A stretch of 64,000 bases of DNA, from positions 11,039 to 75,038 of the forward strand of contig CAZMSH010000018.1 of NCBI GenBank assembly GCA_964568875.1. Direction: 5' to 3'. Below the pieces are notes generated by a model. That model did not search any database. It had not been told where the DNA came from and was given only the letters and a program-made list of their open reading frames with translations. Below are positions 33,992 to 43,112 of the stretch, one piece after another (positions within the stretch are counted from its first letter, which is position 1; every line of letters starts with the position of its first letter). This DNA comes from SLNP01 sp964568875 (GTDB taxonomy: Bacteria; Bacteroidota; Bacteroidia; Bacteroidales; VadinHA17). The position numbers and the translations under genes are program-made.

Positions 33992-34771
33992 ATGAATGCC
34001 AATCCTGTAGCTGTAATTACCGGTGCAAGCAGGGGTATAGGCAGGGCAATTGCCATAGCTCTTGCAGCAGAGGGTTTTGATATTGCGGCCATATCCAGAA
34101 CAGTAGATTCTGAAGCAATGGAGAGTCTGGCTCCGGAAGTAAACAATCACGGACGGCACTTTTTCCCCGTTGGTCTTGATATCAGTCATACCGAAAGGCA
34201 CGCCGAAGTGATATCACTTATTCTCGAAAGGTTCGGAAGGATAGACTTTCTGGTGAACAATGCCGGAGTGGCTCCCCTTGAGCGCAATGACATACTTGAT
34301 ATGACAGAGGAGAGTTACGACAGAGTAACCGGCATAAACCTCAGAGGCCCTGTATTCTTCGCCCAGAAGGTTGCCCGTGAGATGATCTGGCTCAGGGAAC
34401 ACAATCCTGAGCTAAAACCTGCAATGGTTTTCATCACTTCAGTATCAGCAACTCTCTCGTCAACAAACAGGGGAGAATACTGCATTTCAAAAGCAGGACT
34501 GAGTCTCGCAGCTACCATATTTGCAGACAGGCTCTCCTCTGTAGGCATAAACGTTTACGAAGTACGTCCCGGCATTACAAAAACCGATATGACTGCCAAG
34601 GTTGCAGAAAAATACGACAAGCTTATTTCAGAAGGCCTGGTTCCACAGAAACGGTGGGCTATGCCGGAAGACATTGCAAAAGGAGTTGCTTCGATAGCAG
34701 GAGGAGACTGGGACTTCTCTACAGGTATGATCTTCGAGATAAGCGGAGGGATGAATATCCGCTCGCTATAG
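33992..34771 (+). CDS. Short-chain dehydrogenase/reductase (FabG-like)
   Basis: A classical SDR of 259 residues: cofactor loop TGASRGIGRA, NNAGVAPLERND, active-site Ser in ITSVSATLSS and YCISKAGLS (Tyr/Lys), then RPGITKTDMT and a terminal MIFEISGGMNIRSL. It is not a recent copy of the other SDR in the window. In the company of an isomerase-like protein and a glycosidase it may act on a sugar or polyol; the family also contains 3-ketoacyl-ACP reductases, so the substrate is open. Confidence 0.85.
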   Translation: MNANPVAVITGASRGIGRAIAIALAAEGFDIAAISRTVDSEAMESLAPEVNNHGRHFFPVGLDISHTERHAEVISLILERFGRIDFLVNNAGVAPLERNDILDMTEESYDRVTGINLRGPVFFAQKVAREMIWLREHNPELKPAMVFITSVSATLSSTNRGEYCISKAGLSLAATIFADRLSSVGINVYEVRPGITKTDMTAKVAEKYDKLISEGLVPQKRWAMPEDIAKGVASIAGGDWDFSTGMIFEISGGMNIRSL

Positions 34772-34847
34772 GAGTTGATAAGTCATGCTTGATTAATTCT
34801 TCATCAGGAGTGCCACCGAAGGCATATCTTAATCTGGCACTTGCGAT

Positions 34848-35384
34848 TCAGAAACTCATGCCGATGCTGAGACCATAGGGCAGCCATGATATGTCGGCCA
34901 GTTCCTCTACCAGAGGATAGCTTGCCATAATCCTGAGATATACCCTGTTCTTCTGCAAAGGGTGAATGCGAAATCCTGCTGTAGGAAAGGGTATATAGTG
35001 CTGGCTGGTATTCCCGAGTATCAGCGTTCCGCCAAAGCCGGCTTCAAAGTAGTGCTTGCCTTTTCCTACACATAATGTGAGGTGGTGCGGTACCAGAAGG
35101 AAATCACCGGGATTGGTTTCGCACGGCCCTGAAAGGCATTCTCCCAATTGGGTGGTAAATCCTGCCCCGGCTCTTCCGCTTACGAAGAACCACTCTTGAA
35201 TGAAGAAGCTCTTTTCAAGATTTAGGGAGAGCAGCGACCCCTCACCAAGGAGGTTTGCATAAAATGTTAACGATGGCCTTTCAGTCTCGCGAACTGACAG
35301 AGACTGGCCCTGAAGATTGACGGTCAGAAAAATGATGATAATCAATACCGGTAACCTTCTCACCCTGATACTTGTTTTGGTCAT
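34848..35384 (-). CDS. Small exported beta-barrel-like protein of unknown function
   Basis: A protein of 178 residues from the ATG at 35384, chosen because MTKTSIRVRRLPVLIIIIF then opens with a signal peptide ending near LQGQS. The rest alternates strand-like segments (LTFYANLLGEGSLLSLNLEKSF in parts, FFVSGRAGAGF, HYFEAGFGGTLILGN, GFRIHPLQKNRVYLRIMASY) and ends YGLSIGMSF with a terminal Phe, as in small outer-membrane barrels. A TAAATTTG box ends six bases from the ATG, so the message would be nearly leaderless. Function not recognised. Confidence 0.65.
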   Translation of the reverse strand: MTKTSIRVRRLPVLIIIIFLTVNLQGQSLSVRETERPSLTFYANLLGEGSLLSLNLEKSFFIQEWFFVSGRAGAGFTTQLGECLSGPCETNPGDFLLVPHHLTLCVGKGKHYFEAGFGGTLILGNTSQHYIPFPTAGFRIHPLQKNRVYLRIMASYPLVEELADISWLPYGLSIGMSF

Positions 35385-35389
35385 GGTTG

Positions 35390-35397
35390 CAAATTTA
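35390..35397 (-). promoter_or_regulatory. -7 box abutting the small barrel gene start
   Basis: TAAATTTG on the minus strand; the last G is six bases from the ATG at 35384, giving a predicted leader of about zero bases. Confidence 0.4.
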
Positions 35398-35487
35398 GAC
35401 AAAAGATGGGTAAATGAGGCAGTTAACGTAAATCAAAAAATGGGTTAACCTGAAATATTACGAGCTTAGTATTAGTAACCCGGGGTT

Positions 35488-37920
35488 TTACCTCAGAAAG
35501 ACGGCTTTCCTTGTTATGACCCTTACTAACCGGTTATCCGGTGTCCGTATCTCCATCCTGATGAAATATATTCCTGAACCGGCTGATGGAGGAGGAGCCC
35601 AGTCAATGGGATGCCTCCCCGGCTCAAGCAGGCTGTCGGTTAAGTTGCCGGTGAGTCTTCCGGATGAATTATATATTCTGATAATGACTTTTGACCGCTC
35701 CGTGATATCTGCAACAATGGTGGCCTGGTAACGTGCAGGGTTAGGATACACAAGTAGGTCGTACTCCTCTGGCTCTTCAGGATCCTCGTCACCGATTTCT
35801 CCGTGAATTATTGCTTCATCAAACCATAAGGAGCCGGATTTTTCTCCCACAGTAGTTTGCCTTATCACCACGCTGTGGAAGCTGCGGTCTCCTGTGCCTC
35901 CGATCAGCGTCTGGGGTATACTCTTAAATTCCCATCCGGCCCAGTTAATGGTATCAACCACAACAATCTGGTTTGTGGTTCCCGATGAGTAGAACCAGTA
36001 CTCAAGGATGTTATAGCTGAGGTCACCATAGACCCATACACCGAAATATTTTGTGGCATCGTACTGAAACTGGGGCTTGATTGTGTTAAACACCCTGCAG
36101 ACGCCGCCATCAGGATTTACGAACAGATAGGAGAGTTTCCCCGAAGCCGTACCTTCTTTGACTATCGTCGATGAAGAGGTGAATGTTGTAAGGGGATTGT
36201 CGGTTCCAATAGTACTGCCGCTGGTCTCAGGGTCCCAGAATCTGGTTATGTCATCAAATGATTCCAGTGGAGTGCCTGCAGGGTATCCCTGCTCCCTGGT
36301 GGTGAAGCTTATCTCTGTGTCATTACCCAATGTGGTTCCGGAAATATCTGCCAGTGTGCCCTTTAAAAGCAGTGTGTAGGTTTCGTTTCTCACCAGGGGG
36401 TCGGTAAGCTCAAACCTGTAGTACCCCTTTCCGTCGCTTGAGAAGTAGGTTTCACGTAATCGCTGAGGCTGATTGCCCCACCTGTCGGTGAAGGTAACTG
36501 AATTAGACACGGTAGCCCCGTTAAGGGGAGCATCGAATCTTAGCCATATCTGTGGGAAGAGAGATATATCTGTCCTTCCGTCATGTGGAAACAGCTTCTC
36601 AATTTTCAGCCTGGTGCGGTTTACAGTAACGAAATTATAATCATACTGCCTGTCAAGACCCACCTTCCATTTTGAGCATGCACCAGGGAGAATAGTAATA
36701 GAGTGGTTCGTGCCGGGAGTATATTTAATCTGCGGCGAAAGAGTCAGCGTGGTACCGGCGGTATTCCATGAGTAGTTCAGGTCTGTCTGAGGCTCAAACT
36801 GAAGATATTTTCTCACCGAGTCGCGGTTCATGGTCATGCTGAATGAAATGGTTATCTCCTGGTAGAGGGCAAGGCTGTCAGCAAACGACGGAGTTACTGA
36901 TAACACCTGTGGAACCATGGTAGTGTCGAATTGAAGGTATATTTCTGCAAGGGTTGACTTGTTGGCCGTGACAGTGACATCAGTCGAGTCGTTCATAAAA
37001 TCGGGAACCCCGGAAATAATGACCCTGTAGTCTCCGGGGGCAAGTGAGTCAAAAAGGAAGAAACCGTTATTCTGGTTATCAACCTGGTAGGTTTTGTTCC
37101 CGGGGATAAGGGTTACCTGTGCTCCGTTAAGTGGCAGTGCAGCATCTTTTGTTCCGGCCTTAAAATACCATGGGGGTGCCCTGAGTGGATCACGTATAAT
37201 GCCGGCTATGATGCCGGAGCTTAATGGGTTGGCGTTGTAGAACTGAAGGAAAGAGCGTGCCAGGGCCCACGACTCATGGTGAAGGAAGTCAGTGTTTCGC
37301 AGACGCCACGATTCGGGAATATAGTCATGGAACGAGCCCTCCGACAGCACTCCGGGCATGGTGAGGTTTCTCAATACTCCAAGACCCTGGGTTCCCCAAC
37401 TGGGATAGAAAGTCCAGTCGCCCTTGACATATGGGTTATTGTTAGTCCAGCAGTTGCCGTTTTCGAACACCTTTTGCCACATTATCTGGCCCATCTCTTT
37501 GGCGGCAGGGAAGACAGGGTCGTTGTCATATCCCCGGAAAAGCATCAGCGGGCGGTTCTGGGTTCCGTCAAACCCGTTGCTGTGTATCGAAAGGAAAAAG
37601 TCGACATTGGCTGCGTTTGCCATTTCAGAAATGGCAGAGAGAGGCAGGTCGTCGGCTGTTGTATTTGTTACACGCGACATGAATACCGTAGCGTTCAGAT
37701 TTTGCAGTATTTCACGGAGGAAGAGGCCTTTAACCAGGTTGCCCTCCGACTCCCAGAAACCCGTGGCGGGGATATACCTGTCATCGGAGTCATAGCCACC
37801 ATGGCCCGGATTGACAAAAATTTTATACCCCGAAAGATCAGACACCTGGGCTTCGGTTTTCAGAGCCGGCACTACCGTAAGAAGCAGCAGCATATGGAGA
37901 TAACAGATCCTGACAGGCAT
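35488..37920 (-). CDS. N-acetylmuramoyl-L-alanine amidase with type IX sorting domain
   Basis: A protein of 810 residues with a signal peptide, then an Amidase_3 domain (residues about 30-230): zinc His in FVNPGHGGYDSD, a Glu in FWESEGNLVKG, His in LSIHSNGFDG and the catalytic-type Glu in GVLSEGSFHDY. A carboxypeptidase-regulatory-like domain follows (GFFLFDSLAPGDYRVIISG), then two Ig-like (SbsA-type) domains, a beta-sandwich ligand domain, and a C-terminal type IX secretion sorting domain (LLVYPNPARYQATIV ... GIYFIRMEI). It cuts the amide bond between the glycan and peptide of peptidoglycan and is probably displayed on the surface. Its start overlaps the upstream gene stop by one base (TAATG), so translation is coupled. 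Confidence 0.93.
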   Translation of the reverse strand: MPVRICYLHMLLLLTVVPALKTEAQVSDLSGYKIFVNPGHGGYDSDDRYIPATGFWESEGNLVKGLFLREILQNLNATVFMSRVTNTTADDLPLSAISEMANAANVDFFLSIHSNGFDGTQNRPLMLFRGYDNDPVFPAAKEMGQIMWQKVFENGNCWTNNNPYVKGDWTFYPSWGTQGLGVLRNLTMPGVLSEGSFHDYIPESWRLRNTDFLHHESWALARSFLQFYNANPLSSGIIAGIIRDPLRAPPWYFKAGTKDAALPLNGAQVTLIPGNKTYQVDNQNNGFFLFDSLAPGDYRVIISGVPDFMNDSTDVTVTANKSTLAEIYLQFDTTMVPQVLSVTPSFADSLALYQEITISFSMTMNRDSVRKYLQFEPQTDLNYSWNTAGTTLTLSPQIKYTPGTNHSITILPGACSKWKVGLDRQYDYNFVTVNRTRLKIEKLFPHDGRTDISLFPQIWLRFDAPLNGATVSNSVTFTDRWGNQPQRLRETYFSSDGKGYYRFELTDPLVRNETYTLLLKGTLADISGTTLGNDTEISFTTREQGYPAGTPLESFDDITRFWDPETSGSTIGTDNPLTTFTSSSTIVKEGTASGKLSYLFVNPDGGVCRVFNTIKPQFQYDATKYFGVWVYGDLSYNILEYWFYSSGTTNQIVVVDTINWAGWEFKSIPQTLIGGTGDRSFHSVVIRQTTVGEKSGSLWFDEAIIHGEIGDEDPEEPEEYDLLVYPNPARYQATIVADITERSKVIIRIYNSSGRLTGNLTDSLLEPGRHPIDWAPPPSAGSGIYFIRMEIRTPDNRLVRVITRKAVFLR

Positions 37921-38834
37921 TATTTGACCTTTAGATGTATAATATGCAACTCCCCGCCATTGCTCTGAAAGACAATCCTCTTTCCGTCGGGGAAGGGGAT
38001 AGGGTACATTTCAATTCTTTCACTGTCTGATGTAAGATTGATCTTCCTCCCTGTGGCGGGAAAAAAGAGAATTATGTCTGAGGAAGTCACCCTGTAGCCG
38101 TCATCCCTGTCGTCCATTCCCACTATCGTCTCATTATTCAGCCAGCGCGGGGCATGTACCCTCCCGGCATCGGCGATGATATTGCCGTCAAGATCGCAGA
38201 CCCGGGTTCCGCGCCCGTTGAAGTTGTATACCATCTTGCTTTTGTCAGGAGAAAGAGATGCCCAGATATAGTTGCCCTCTCCGTTGGGTAGTATCACCCT
38301 GCTGGTTCCGTTGCGATGAATAACCGGCCTGAGGTTTTCGAGAGTCAGGTAAATGGCTTTGTCTTCCAGCTTGCCAGGTTCTTCGTCGATGGCAAGCTTG
38401 CGTTCTCTGTCATCGGATGACCATATAAGGGTGCCCCCGGTTATTACGGGTGTTATCAGGCCTCTTATGGCTGAGTCTATTACAACCCGTTTGGTCGTCA
38501 CCACATCATATTCATAGAGGGTTGAATATTTCCTCTCTCCTGTGTATTCATCAGATCTGAAAAAGACCTTATCGCCCTTTTCTGAAAACCTGGGTTCATA
38601 TCCGGCTCCGGCTTCTGACGAGATAACGGTTATTTCTCCTGTTATTGGGTCAATTGCCGAGAGTCCTGCGTAGCCCGGACTGGTTGCCAGGATGATTTTT
38701 CCGTCGGGAGAGACAGCCACGGGCTGATATTCCCTTTCTTTGCCGTGCGAAAGGGTATCCCTGCGGAGAACAACAATTTCCTGACCTGAAATCATGCAGG
38801 GTAGTATTATTAGCCAGATGGCAAAAAACCTCAT
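37920..38834 (-). CDS. Exported PD40/TolB-like beta-propeller protein
   Basis: A protein of 304 residues with a signal peptide (to about MISGQ) and repeated propeller turns (QPVAVSPDGKIILATS, YEPRFSEKGDKVFFRS, IWASLSPDKSKMVYNF, MYPIPFPDGKRIVFQS). No enzyme domain is attached. Such propellers bind proteins or peptides; here translation is coupled to the amidase through a TAATG overlap, so it may guide or regulate the amidase in the periplasm. That link is inference from the overlap. Confidence 0.82.
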   Translation of the reverse strand: MRFFAIWLIILPCMISGQEIVVLRRDTLSHGKEREYQPVAVSPDGKIILATSPGYAGLSAIDPITGEITVISSEAGAGYEPRFSEKGDKVFFRSDEYTGERKYSTLYEYDVVTTKRVVIDSAIRGLITPVITGGTLIWSSDDRERKLAIDEEPGKLEDKAIYLTLENLRPVIHRNGTSRVILPNGEGNYIWASLSPDKSKMVYNFNGRGTRVCDLDGNIIADAGRVHAPRWLNNETIVGMDDRDDGYRVTSSDIILFFPATGRKINLTSDSERIEMYPIPFPDGKRIVFQSNGGELHIIHLKVK

Positions 38835-38923
38835 CGAATGCAGCCTGTTAAATAGAATAATTCAAATGTGAAGTTATATAAAAATATTGTCTGTGATTCA
38901 GTTTGATAAAGAAGAGAGAGATA

Positions 38924-38952
38924 AAAAAAAGGCGCCGGAATTCTCCTGCGCC
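38924..38952 (-). terminator. Terminator of tRNA-Asn
   Basis: On the minus strand GGCGC (38952-38948) and GCGCC (38936-38932) form a stem followed by eight T (38931-38924), just downstream of the tRNA gene. Confidence 0.75.
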
Positions 38953-38962
38953 CTCTGTTTTG

Positions 38963-39036
38963 CTCCCCAGGCTGGACTCGAACCAGCGACCCTCTGATTA
39001 ACAGTCAGATGCTCTAACCAACTGAGCTACTGAGGA
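38963..39036 (-). tRNA. tRNA-Asn (GTT)
   Basis: A 74-base cloverleaf read on the minus strand: acceptor TCCTCAG pairing with CTGGGGA, T8-A9, D stem GCTC, anticodon arm CTGACTGTTAATCAG with anticodon GTT, T arm GCTGG-TTCGAGT-CCAGC, discriminator G. CCA is not encoded. The gene stands alone with its own terminator; no integrase or element boundary is seen next to it. Confidence 0.95.
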
Positions 39037-39129
39037 GTTTATTTGTTAGTGCTTTCCAAAAGCGATGCAAAAGTAAAGCCTTTTACCGAATTAAGCAATA
39101 TATTTGCCGAAAAAATAGAGACAGTTCTT

Positions 39130-40101
39130 ATGAAAAGAGTTATCGGTATCGGAAATGCACTGGTTGATATTATGGTCGGAATCCCCGGAGAGGAAATACT
39201 GAAAGAATTTTCACTTCCCAAAGGCAGTATGCAACTGGTAGATGAAACGAGATCTGAAAGTGTCAAATACGGTATCCGTAATTTTTCCATGTCAGTCTCA
39301 TCAGGGGGCTCGGTTGCAAACACCATACATGCACTTGGTATTCTGGGCGCGTCGCCCGGATACATCGGCTCTGTGGGTCATGATGAGACGGGCGATTTTT
39401 TCAGTAACGATCTTCAGGGTGCAGGAGCAGATCCCGTACTCTTCCGCCGCAGCTCTCCTACCGGTACTGCAGTAGCACTTGTCACTCCCGATTCGGAAAG
39501 GACCTTCGCCACTCACCTCGGAGCCGCCGTCGAGCTGAATCTTGAGGAGATGAATGACGAGCTTTTCAAAGGATATGATATCCTTTATGTTGAAGGGTAC
39601 CTGATACTCAATTTTGATCTCGTGGAAAGGGCTTGCCAGATTGCCAAAGCGGCCGGTATGGAAGTGGCACTCGACCTGTCAAGCTATAATGTTGTTGAGG
39701 ATAACCTGGAAAGCTTTAAAAAGATAGTCAGCGGATACGTTGATATTCTCTTTGCCAATGAGGATGAGGCCAGGGCTTTTACCGGCCTTGAGCCTGAACA
39801 GGCATTGACCGAAATGGCAGAGATGTGTGGAATTTCTGTTGTCAAAACGGGCAGCCGGGGTTCAATGATTAAAAGGGGAGAAGAGGTTGTCAGGGTGGGC
39901 ATCATTGATGTGAATCCGGTTGACACCACGGGCGCCGGTGATATGTATGCAGCCGGATTCCTTTACGGATACTGCAAGGATGAACCACTGGACCGGTGCG
40001 GCGCCTACGGAGCATTGCTGGCAGGGTCGGTTATAGAATATATGGGCGCCAAACTGCCCCCCGAAAAGTGGCCCTCAATCAAAACCCAACTAAACCATTA
40101 A
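39130..40101 (+). CDS. PfkB-family carbohydrate/nucleoside kinase (adenosine-kinase-like)
   Basis: A kinase of 323 residues from the ATG at 39130; a longer frame back to 39043 has no similarity and would run into the tRNA gene. Signature 2 is DTTGAGDMYAAGFLYG near the C-terminus, with the catalytic Asp in GAGD; the N-terminal half has GIGNALVDIMV and the sugar/nucleoside-binding SSGGSVANTIHALG with the diglycine switch. This layout is shared by adenosine kinase and ribokinase-like enzymes of Bacteroidota; phosphorylation of adenosine or a sugar is the expected reaction. A period-7 repeat begins three bases after the stop. Confidence 0.88.
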   Translation: MKRVIGIGNALVDIMVGIPGEEILKEFSLPKGSMQLVDETRSESVKYGIRNFSMSVSSGGSVANTIHALGILGASPGYIGSVGHDETGDFFSNDLQGAGADPVLFRRSSPTGTAVALVTPDSERTFATHLGAAVELNLEEMNDELFKGYDILYVEGYLILNFDLVERACQIAKAAGMEVALDLSSYNVVEDNLESFKKIVSGYVDILFANEDEARAFTGLEPEQALTEMAEMCGISVVKTGSRGSMIKRGEEVVRVGIIDVNPVDTTGAGDMYAAGFLYGYCKDEPLDRCGAYGALLAGSVIEYMGAKLPPEKWPSIKTQLNH

Positions 40102-40103
40102 TC

Positions 40104-40211
40104 AGCAACCAGCAACCAGCAACCAGCAACCAGCAACCAGCATTACCCGATACCCGGTACCCGGTACCTGATACCCGGTACCTGATACCCGGTACCCGGT
40201 ACCCGGTACCT
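40104..40211. repeat. Compound period-7 repeat (agcaacc then tacccgg/tacctga)
   Basis: Five agcaacc units (40104-40140) are followed by tacccgg, tacctga and similar units up to 40211. The first part equals the units at 32858-32917 and the second those at 10741-10820, so two unit types seen separately elsewhere meet here. Confidence 0.8.
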
Positions 40212-40312
40212 CCCCCCACATGTTGCACGGCATTTTTATATGACGCGCCCCTTTTATATCTTGTATCAGTTTTCCTGACCATATCTATTATTAACCTAAA
40301 GTTTCAATTGTC

Positions 40313-43039
40313 ATGAATAAATCGTTGAGCATAATCGTGGTGGCCCTGTTTCTGGTCTCACTGTCAGCCGTAAGGGCACAGGATGAAAAAAAGGTGTTCG
40401 GACTCGATGACTACCCGCGCTGGAGCAGAATAGTATCGGCCGGATTGAGTGATGACGGGAACTGGGCATCATACGGATACAAACCCCTGAAAGGCGATGA
40501 CACCCTCTACATCAGAAATCTGTTGACAGACGAAGTGCTCAGCAAGCCTTTATGTACTGGTCCCTCATTCTCTCCCAATTCACAGTGGGTTTCCTATTTC
40601 CGCAACATTCCGGAAAAGCAGGCAGAAACAATGCGTAAGAACAACAGAAAAGTCTACCGCAAGGCAGTCCTCCTGAACCTGGCAACAAAGAATGAGGAGG
40701 TATGGGACAGGGCTGAGAATATTCAGTTCTCTCCGTCATCTAATGTTATGGTGGTGAAAAAGGTAACCGAAGGTTCAGATGCCAGGGGGTCCGACCTTAT
40801 ACTGAAGAGCCTTGCCGACGGGTGGGTCATTAACCTCGGTAATGTCCGCGAATTCAGTTTCAACAGGCAGGGAACCATGATGGCCTACACCGTTGATGCC
40901 ACAGCGAAAACCGGCAACGGTCTCTACCTTTTCGAGATAGCGAATCAGCGTATCAGGCCCCTCGATACTGACACCCTCGAATACAGCCAGCTCACCTGGG
41001 ATGATGACATGCTCCTGCGTTCAGAGTGGGGAACCAAGGGGACCTCTCTGGCCGTACTCAAAGGAGCCGCGGCAGATGGTAAATCACAAAGGGTAAACAG
41101 CATGGTCATTTTCAGGAATATCGGAACGCCAAAGCAGGTAAAGACTATAATTGACCCATCTACTACGGCAGGATTCCCCGAAGATTATGTACTCAGCGAG
41201 AACGGCAGCCTTACCTTCACATTCAATAATGCGGGTATAATGTTCGCAATAAAGGAGCAAACACCGAGGGTCAGGATGAGCCGCGATACAATTGCAAACG
41301 TCGATGTATGGCACTATGCCGATGAACGCATTCAGTCGGTGCAGATGAGGCAGGCAAGTGGCGACAGGCGCTCAACCTACCGGGCCATCCTCTGGTTCGA
41401 TAAGATGAATGTGATACAGCTTAATGACGATGATCTCAGAATGCTGACAATGGACCGTGACGGTCTGGTCGGCCTTGGCCGCGATCCGAAACCCTATATC
41501 TCGGACACCAACTGGGGAGGAGCCGCTAGTGACTTCTACATCGTCGACGGCCGTACCGGAGCCCGAACGCTGATAGCAAAGGGGATCTCACGCGCTATGG
41601 GCATGTCTCCCGACAGCAAATACTTCGTCTACTTTGACGACGCTCATTTCCACCTCTATGATGTGGTGAAAAGTACCACGGTAAATATCTCCGAAAAAGT
41701 CCCGGTAAGCTTCTTCGACGATGAGGAGGACCACCCCTATCCGAACCCTTCATACGGATTTTCCGGATGGTCAAAGGATGGAAAATCGGTGGTTGTTAAC
41801 CATAAGTTTGACCTCTGGTCTCTGAATATTGACGGAACCGGAGGCCGTAACCTCACCGGCAACTATGGAACCGAAAACAGCATCCGGTTCCGGATAACAA
41901 GAACAGATGACGATCGTTACATTGACCTGAAAAAACCCCTGCTGCTGAGCAGCTACGGGGAATGGACAAAGTGGACGGGCTACAGCCGACTGGTTGCCGG
42001 AAAGGCTCCGCAGACGCTGATATACGCCGATGCAAACCTGGGAAGGGTGAACAAGGCCCGCTCAGCCGAGAGATACCTCTTAACCAGGCAGACATTCGTT
42101 GATTTTCCAGATTACTACGTCAGCAATGGTAATTTCACCGATCTGAAGCGCATCACCGATGCCAACCCGCAGCAGGCTGAATATGCATGGGGCAGTAATA
42201 TTCTCAAGGATTTCTACAACAGTAAGGGCGACAGGCTGCAGGCAACCATAACCCTGCCTGCCAACTATCAGCCCGGCAAGAGATACCCGACCCTGGTCTA
42301 TTTCTATGAAAAGATGTCACAGAATCATCACAGCTACTCAATGCCGGCCTACGACGACCGTCCGCATTTCTCGGCTTACGCCAGCGACGGATACCTGATC
42401 GTCAGACCCGACATGAAATATTACGAAGGGCAACCCGGATGGAACGCCCTCGACTGCCTTACCGAAGCAGTAAAGATGGTAGTAGCAGAAGGACTGGCTG
42501 ATCCTGACCGCATTGGCCTCCAGGGTCACAGCTGGGGAGGCTACCAGTCGTCGTTTGTAGTGACCCAGACAGATATCTTTGCATGTGTCGTCACCGGCGC
42601 CCCGGTCACAAACCTGACCAGCATGTATAATATTCTCTATAAGAATTCCGGTACCAACAACCACGGAATCATGGAGACCGGACAGGTGAGGATGGGCAAG
42701 AACCTCTTCGAAGATTTTGAAAACTATGCGGCCCAGTCGCCGGTATTCCAGGCGGCAGGCATTAAAACACCTTTTATGATACTTCACGGAACAGAAGACG
42801 GAGCCGTTGACTGGTCGCAGGGACTCGAGTTTTACAATGCCGCACGCAGACTGGGTAAGGAGGTGATACTGCTCTCTTATCCGGGTGAGAATCACCACCT
42901 GGCTGTCGAGAATAATACAAAGGACTTCCAGAAAAGGATGAAGGAGTACTTCGATCATTACCTGAAGGGTGAGCCCGCTCCCGAGTGGATGATAAAGGGA
43001 GTTCCGTTCATCCGGAAGCCATATGAGCTTGCACGTTAA
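40313..43039 (+). CDS. S9-family peptidase (prolyl oligopeptidase), second copy
   Basis: An exported peptidase of 908 residues with a signal peptide (to about residue 22, AVRAQD), a long N-terminal propeller (to about 640) and a C-terminal alpha/beta-hydrolase domain. Catalytic residues: Ser in GLQGHSWGGYQSS, Asp in LHGTEDGAVDW and His in GENHHLAV. It is longer than the 710-residue S9 enzyme at 28418-30550 and only distantly similar, so it probably has a different peptide preference. It is followed after 73 bases by a penicillin-binding-protein-like serine hydrolase. Confidence 0.92.
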   Translation: MNKSLSIIVVALFLVSLSAVRAQDEKKVFGLDDYPRWSRIVSAGLSDDGNWASYGYKPLKGDDTLYIRNLLTDEVLSKPLCTGPSFSPNSQWVSYFRNIPEKQAETMRKNNRKVYRKAVLLNLATKNEEVWDRAENIQFSPSSNVMVVKKVTEGSDARGSDLILKSLADGWVINLGNVREFSFNRQGTMMAYTVDATAKTGNGLYLFEIANQRIRPLDTDTLEYSQLTWDDDMLLRSEWGTKGTSLAVLKGAAADGKSQRVNSMVIFRNIGTPKQVKTIIDPSTTAGFPEDYVLSENGSLTFTFNNAGIMFAIKEQTPRVRMSRDTIANVDVWHYADERIQSVQMRQASGDRRSTYRAILWFDKMNVIQLNDDDLRMLTMDRDGLVGLGRDPKPYISDTNWGGAASDFYIVDGRTGARTLIAKGISRAMGMSPDSKYFVYFDDAHFHLYDVVKSTTVNISEKVPVSFFDDEEDHPYPNPSYGFSGWSKDGKSVVVNHKFDLWSLNIDGTGGRNLTGNYGTENSIRFRITRTDDDRYIDLKKPLLLSSYGEWTKWTGYSRLVAGKAPQTLIYADANLGRVNKARSAERYLLTRQTFVDFPDYYVSNGNFTDLKRITDANPQQAEYAWGSNILKDFYNSKGDRLQATITLPANYQPGKRYPTLVYFYEKMSQNHHSYSMPAYDDRPHFSAYASDGYLIVRPDMKYYEGQPGWNALDCLTEAVKMVVAEGLADPDRIGLQGHSWGGYQSSFVVTQTDIFACVVTGAPVTNLTSMYNILYKNSGTNNHGIMETGQVRMGKNLFEDFENYAAQSPVFQAAGIKTPFMILHGTEDGAVDWSQGLEFYNAARRLGKEVILLSYPGENHHLAVENNTKDFQKRMKEYFDHYLKGEPAPEWMIKGVPFIRKPYELAR

Positions 43040-43112
43040 TCAGAGAGAAACAGAATTATATCACTGTAATGTGTGTAACAGTACAATGTGAAAATATTAA
43101 AACAATAAAGAG

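Noticed and set aside
37276..37968. Open frame of 230 codons on the plus strand opposite the amidase gene
   Set aside because: The amidase on the other strand has clear domains and motifs throughout; the antisense product has no recognisable fold or signal and is a shadow.
38963..39036. tRNA-Asn as an integration site
   Set aside because: Neither an integrase nor a repeated tRNA 3' end is seen on either side.
40079..40211. Possible CRISPR array
   Set aside because: The units are seven bases long with no spacers, and no cas genes are present.
42338..42958. Open frame of 206 codons opposite the second S9 peptidase
   Set aside because: It lies across the catalytic domain of the peptidase and its product shows no family features.
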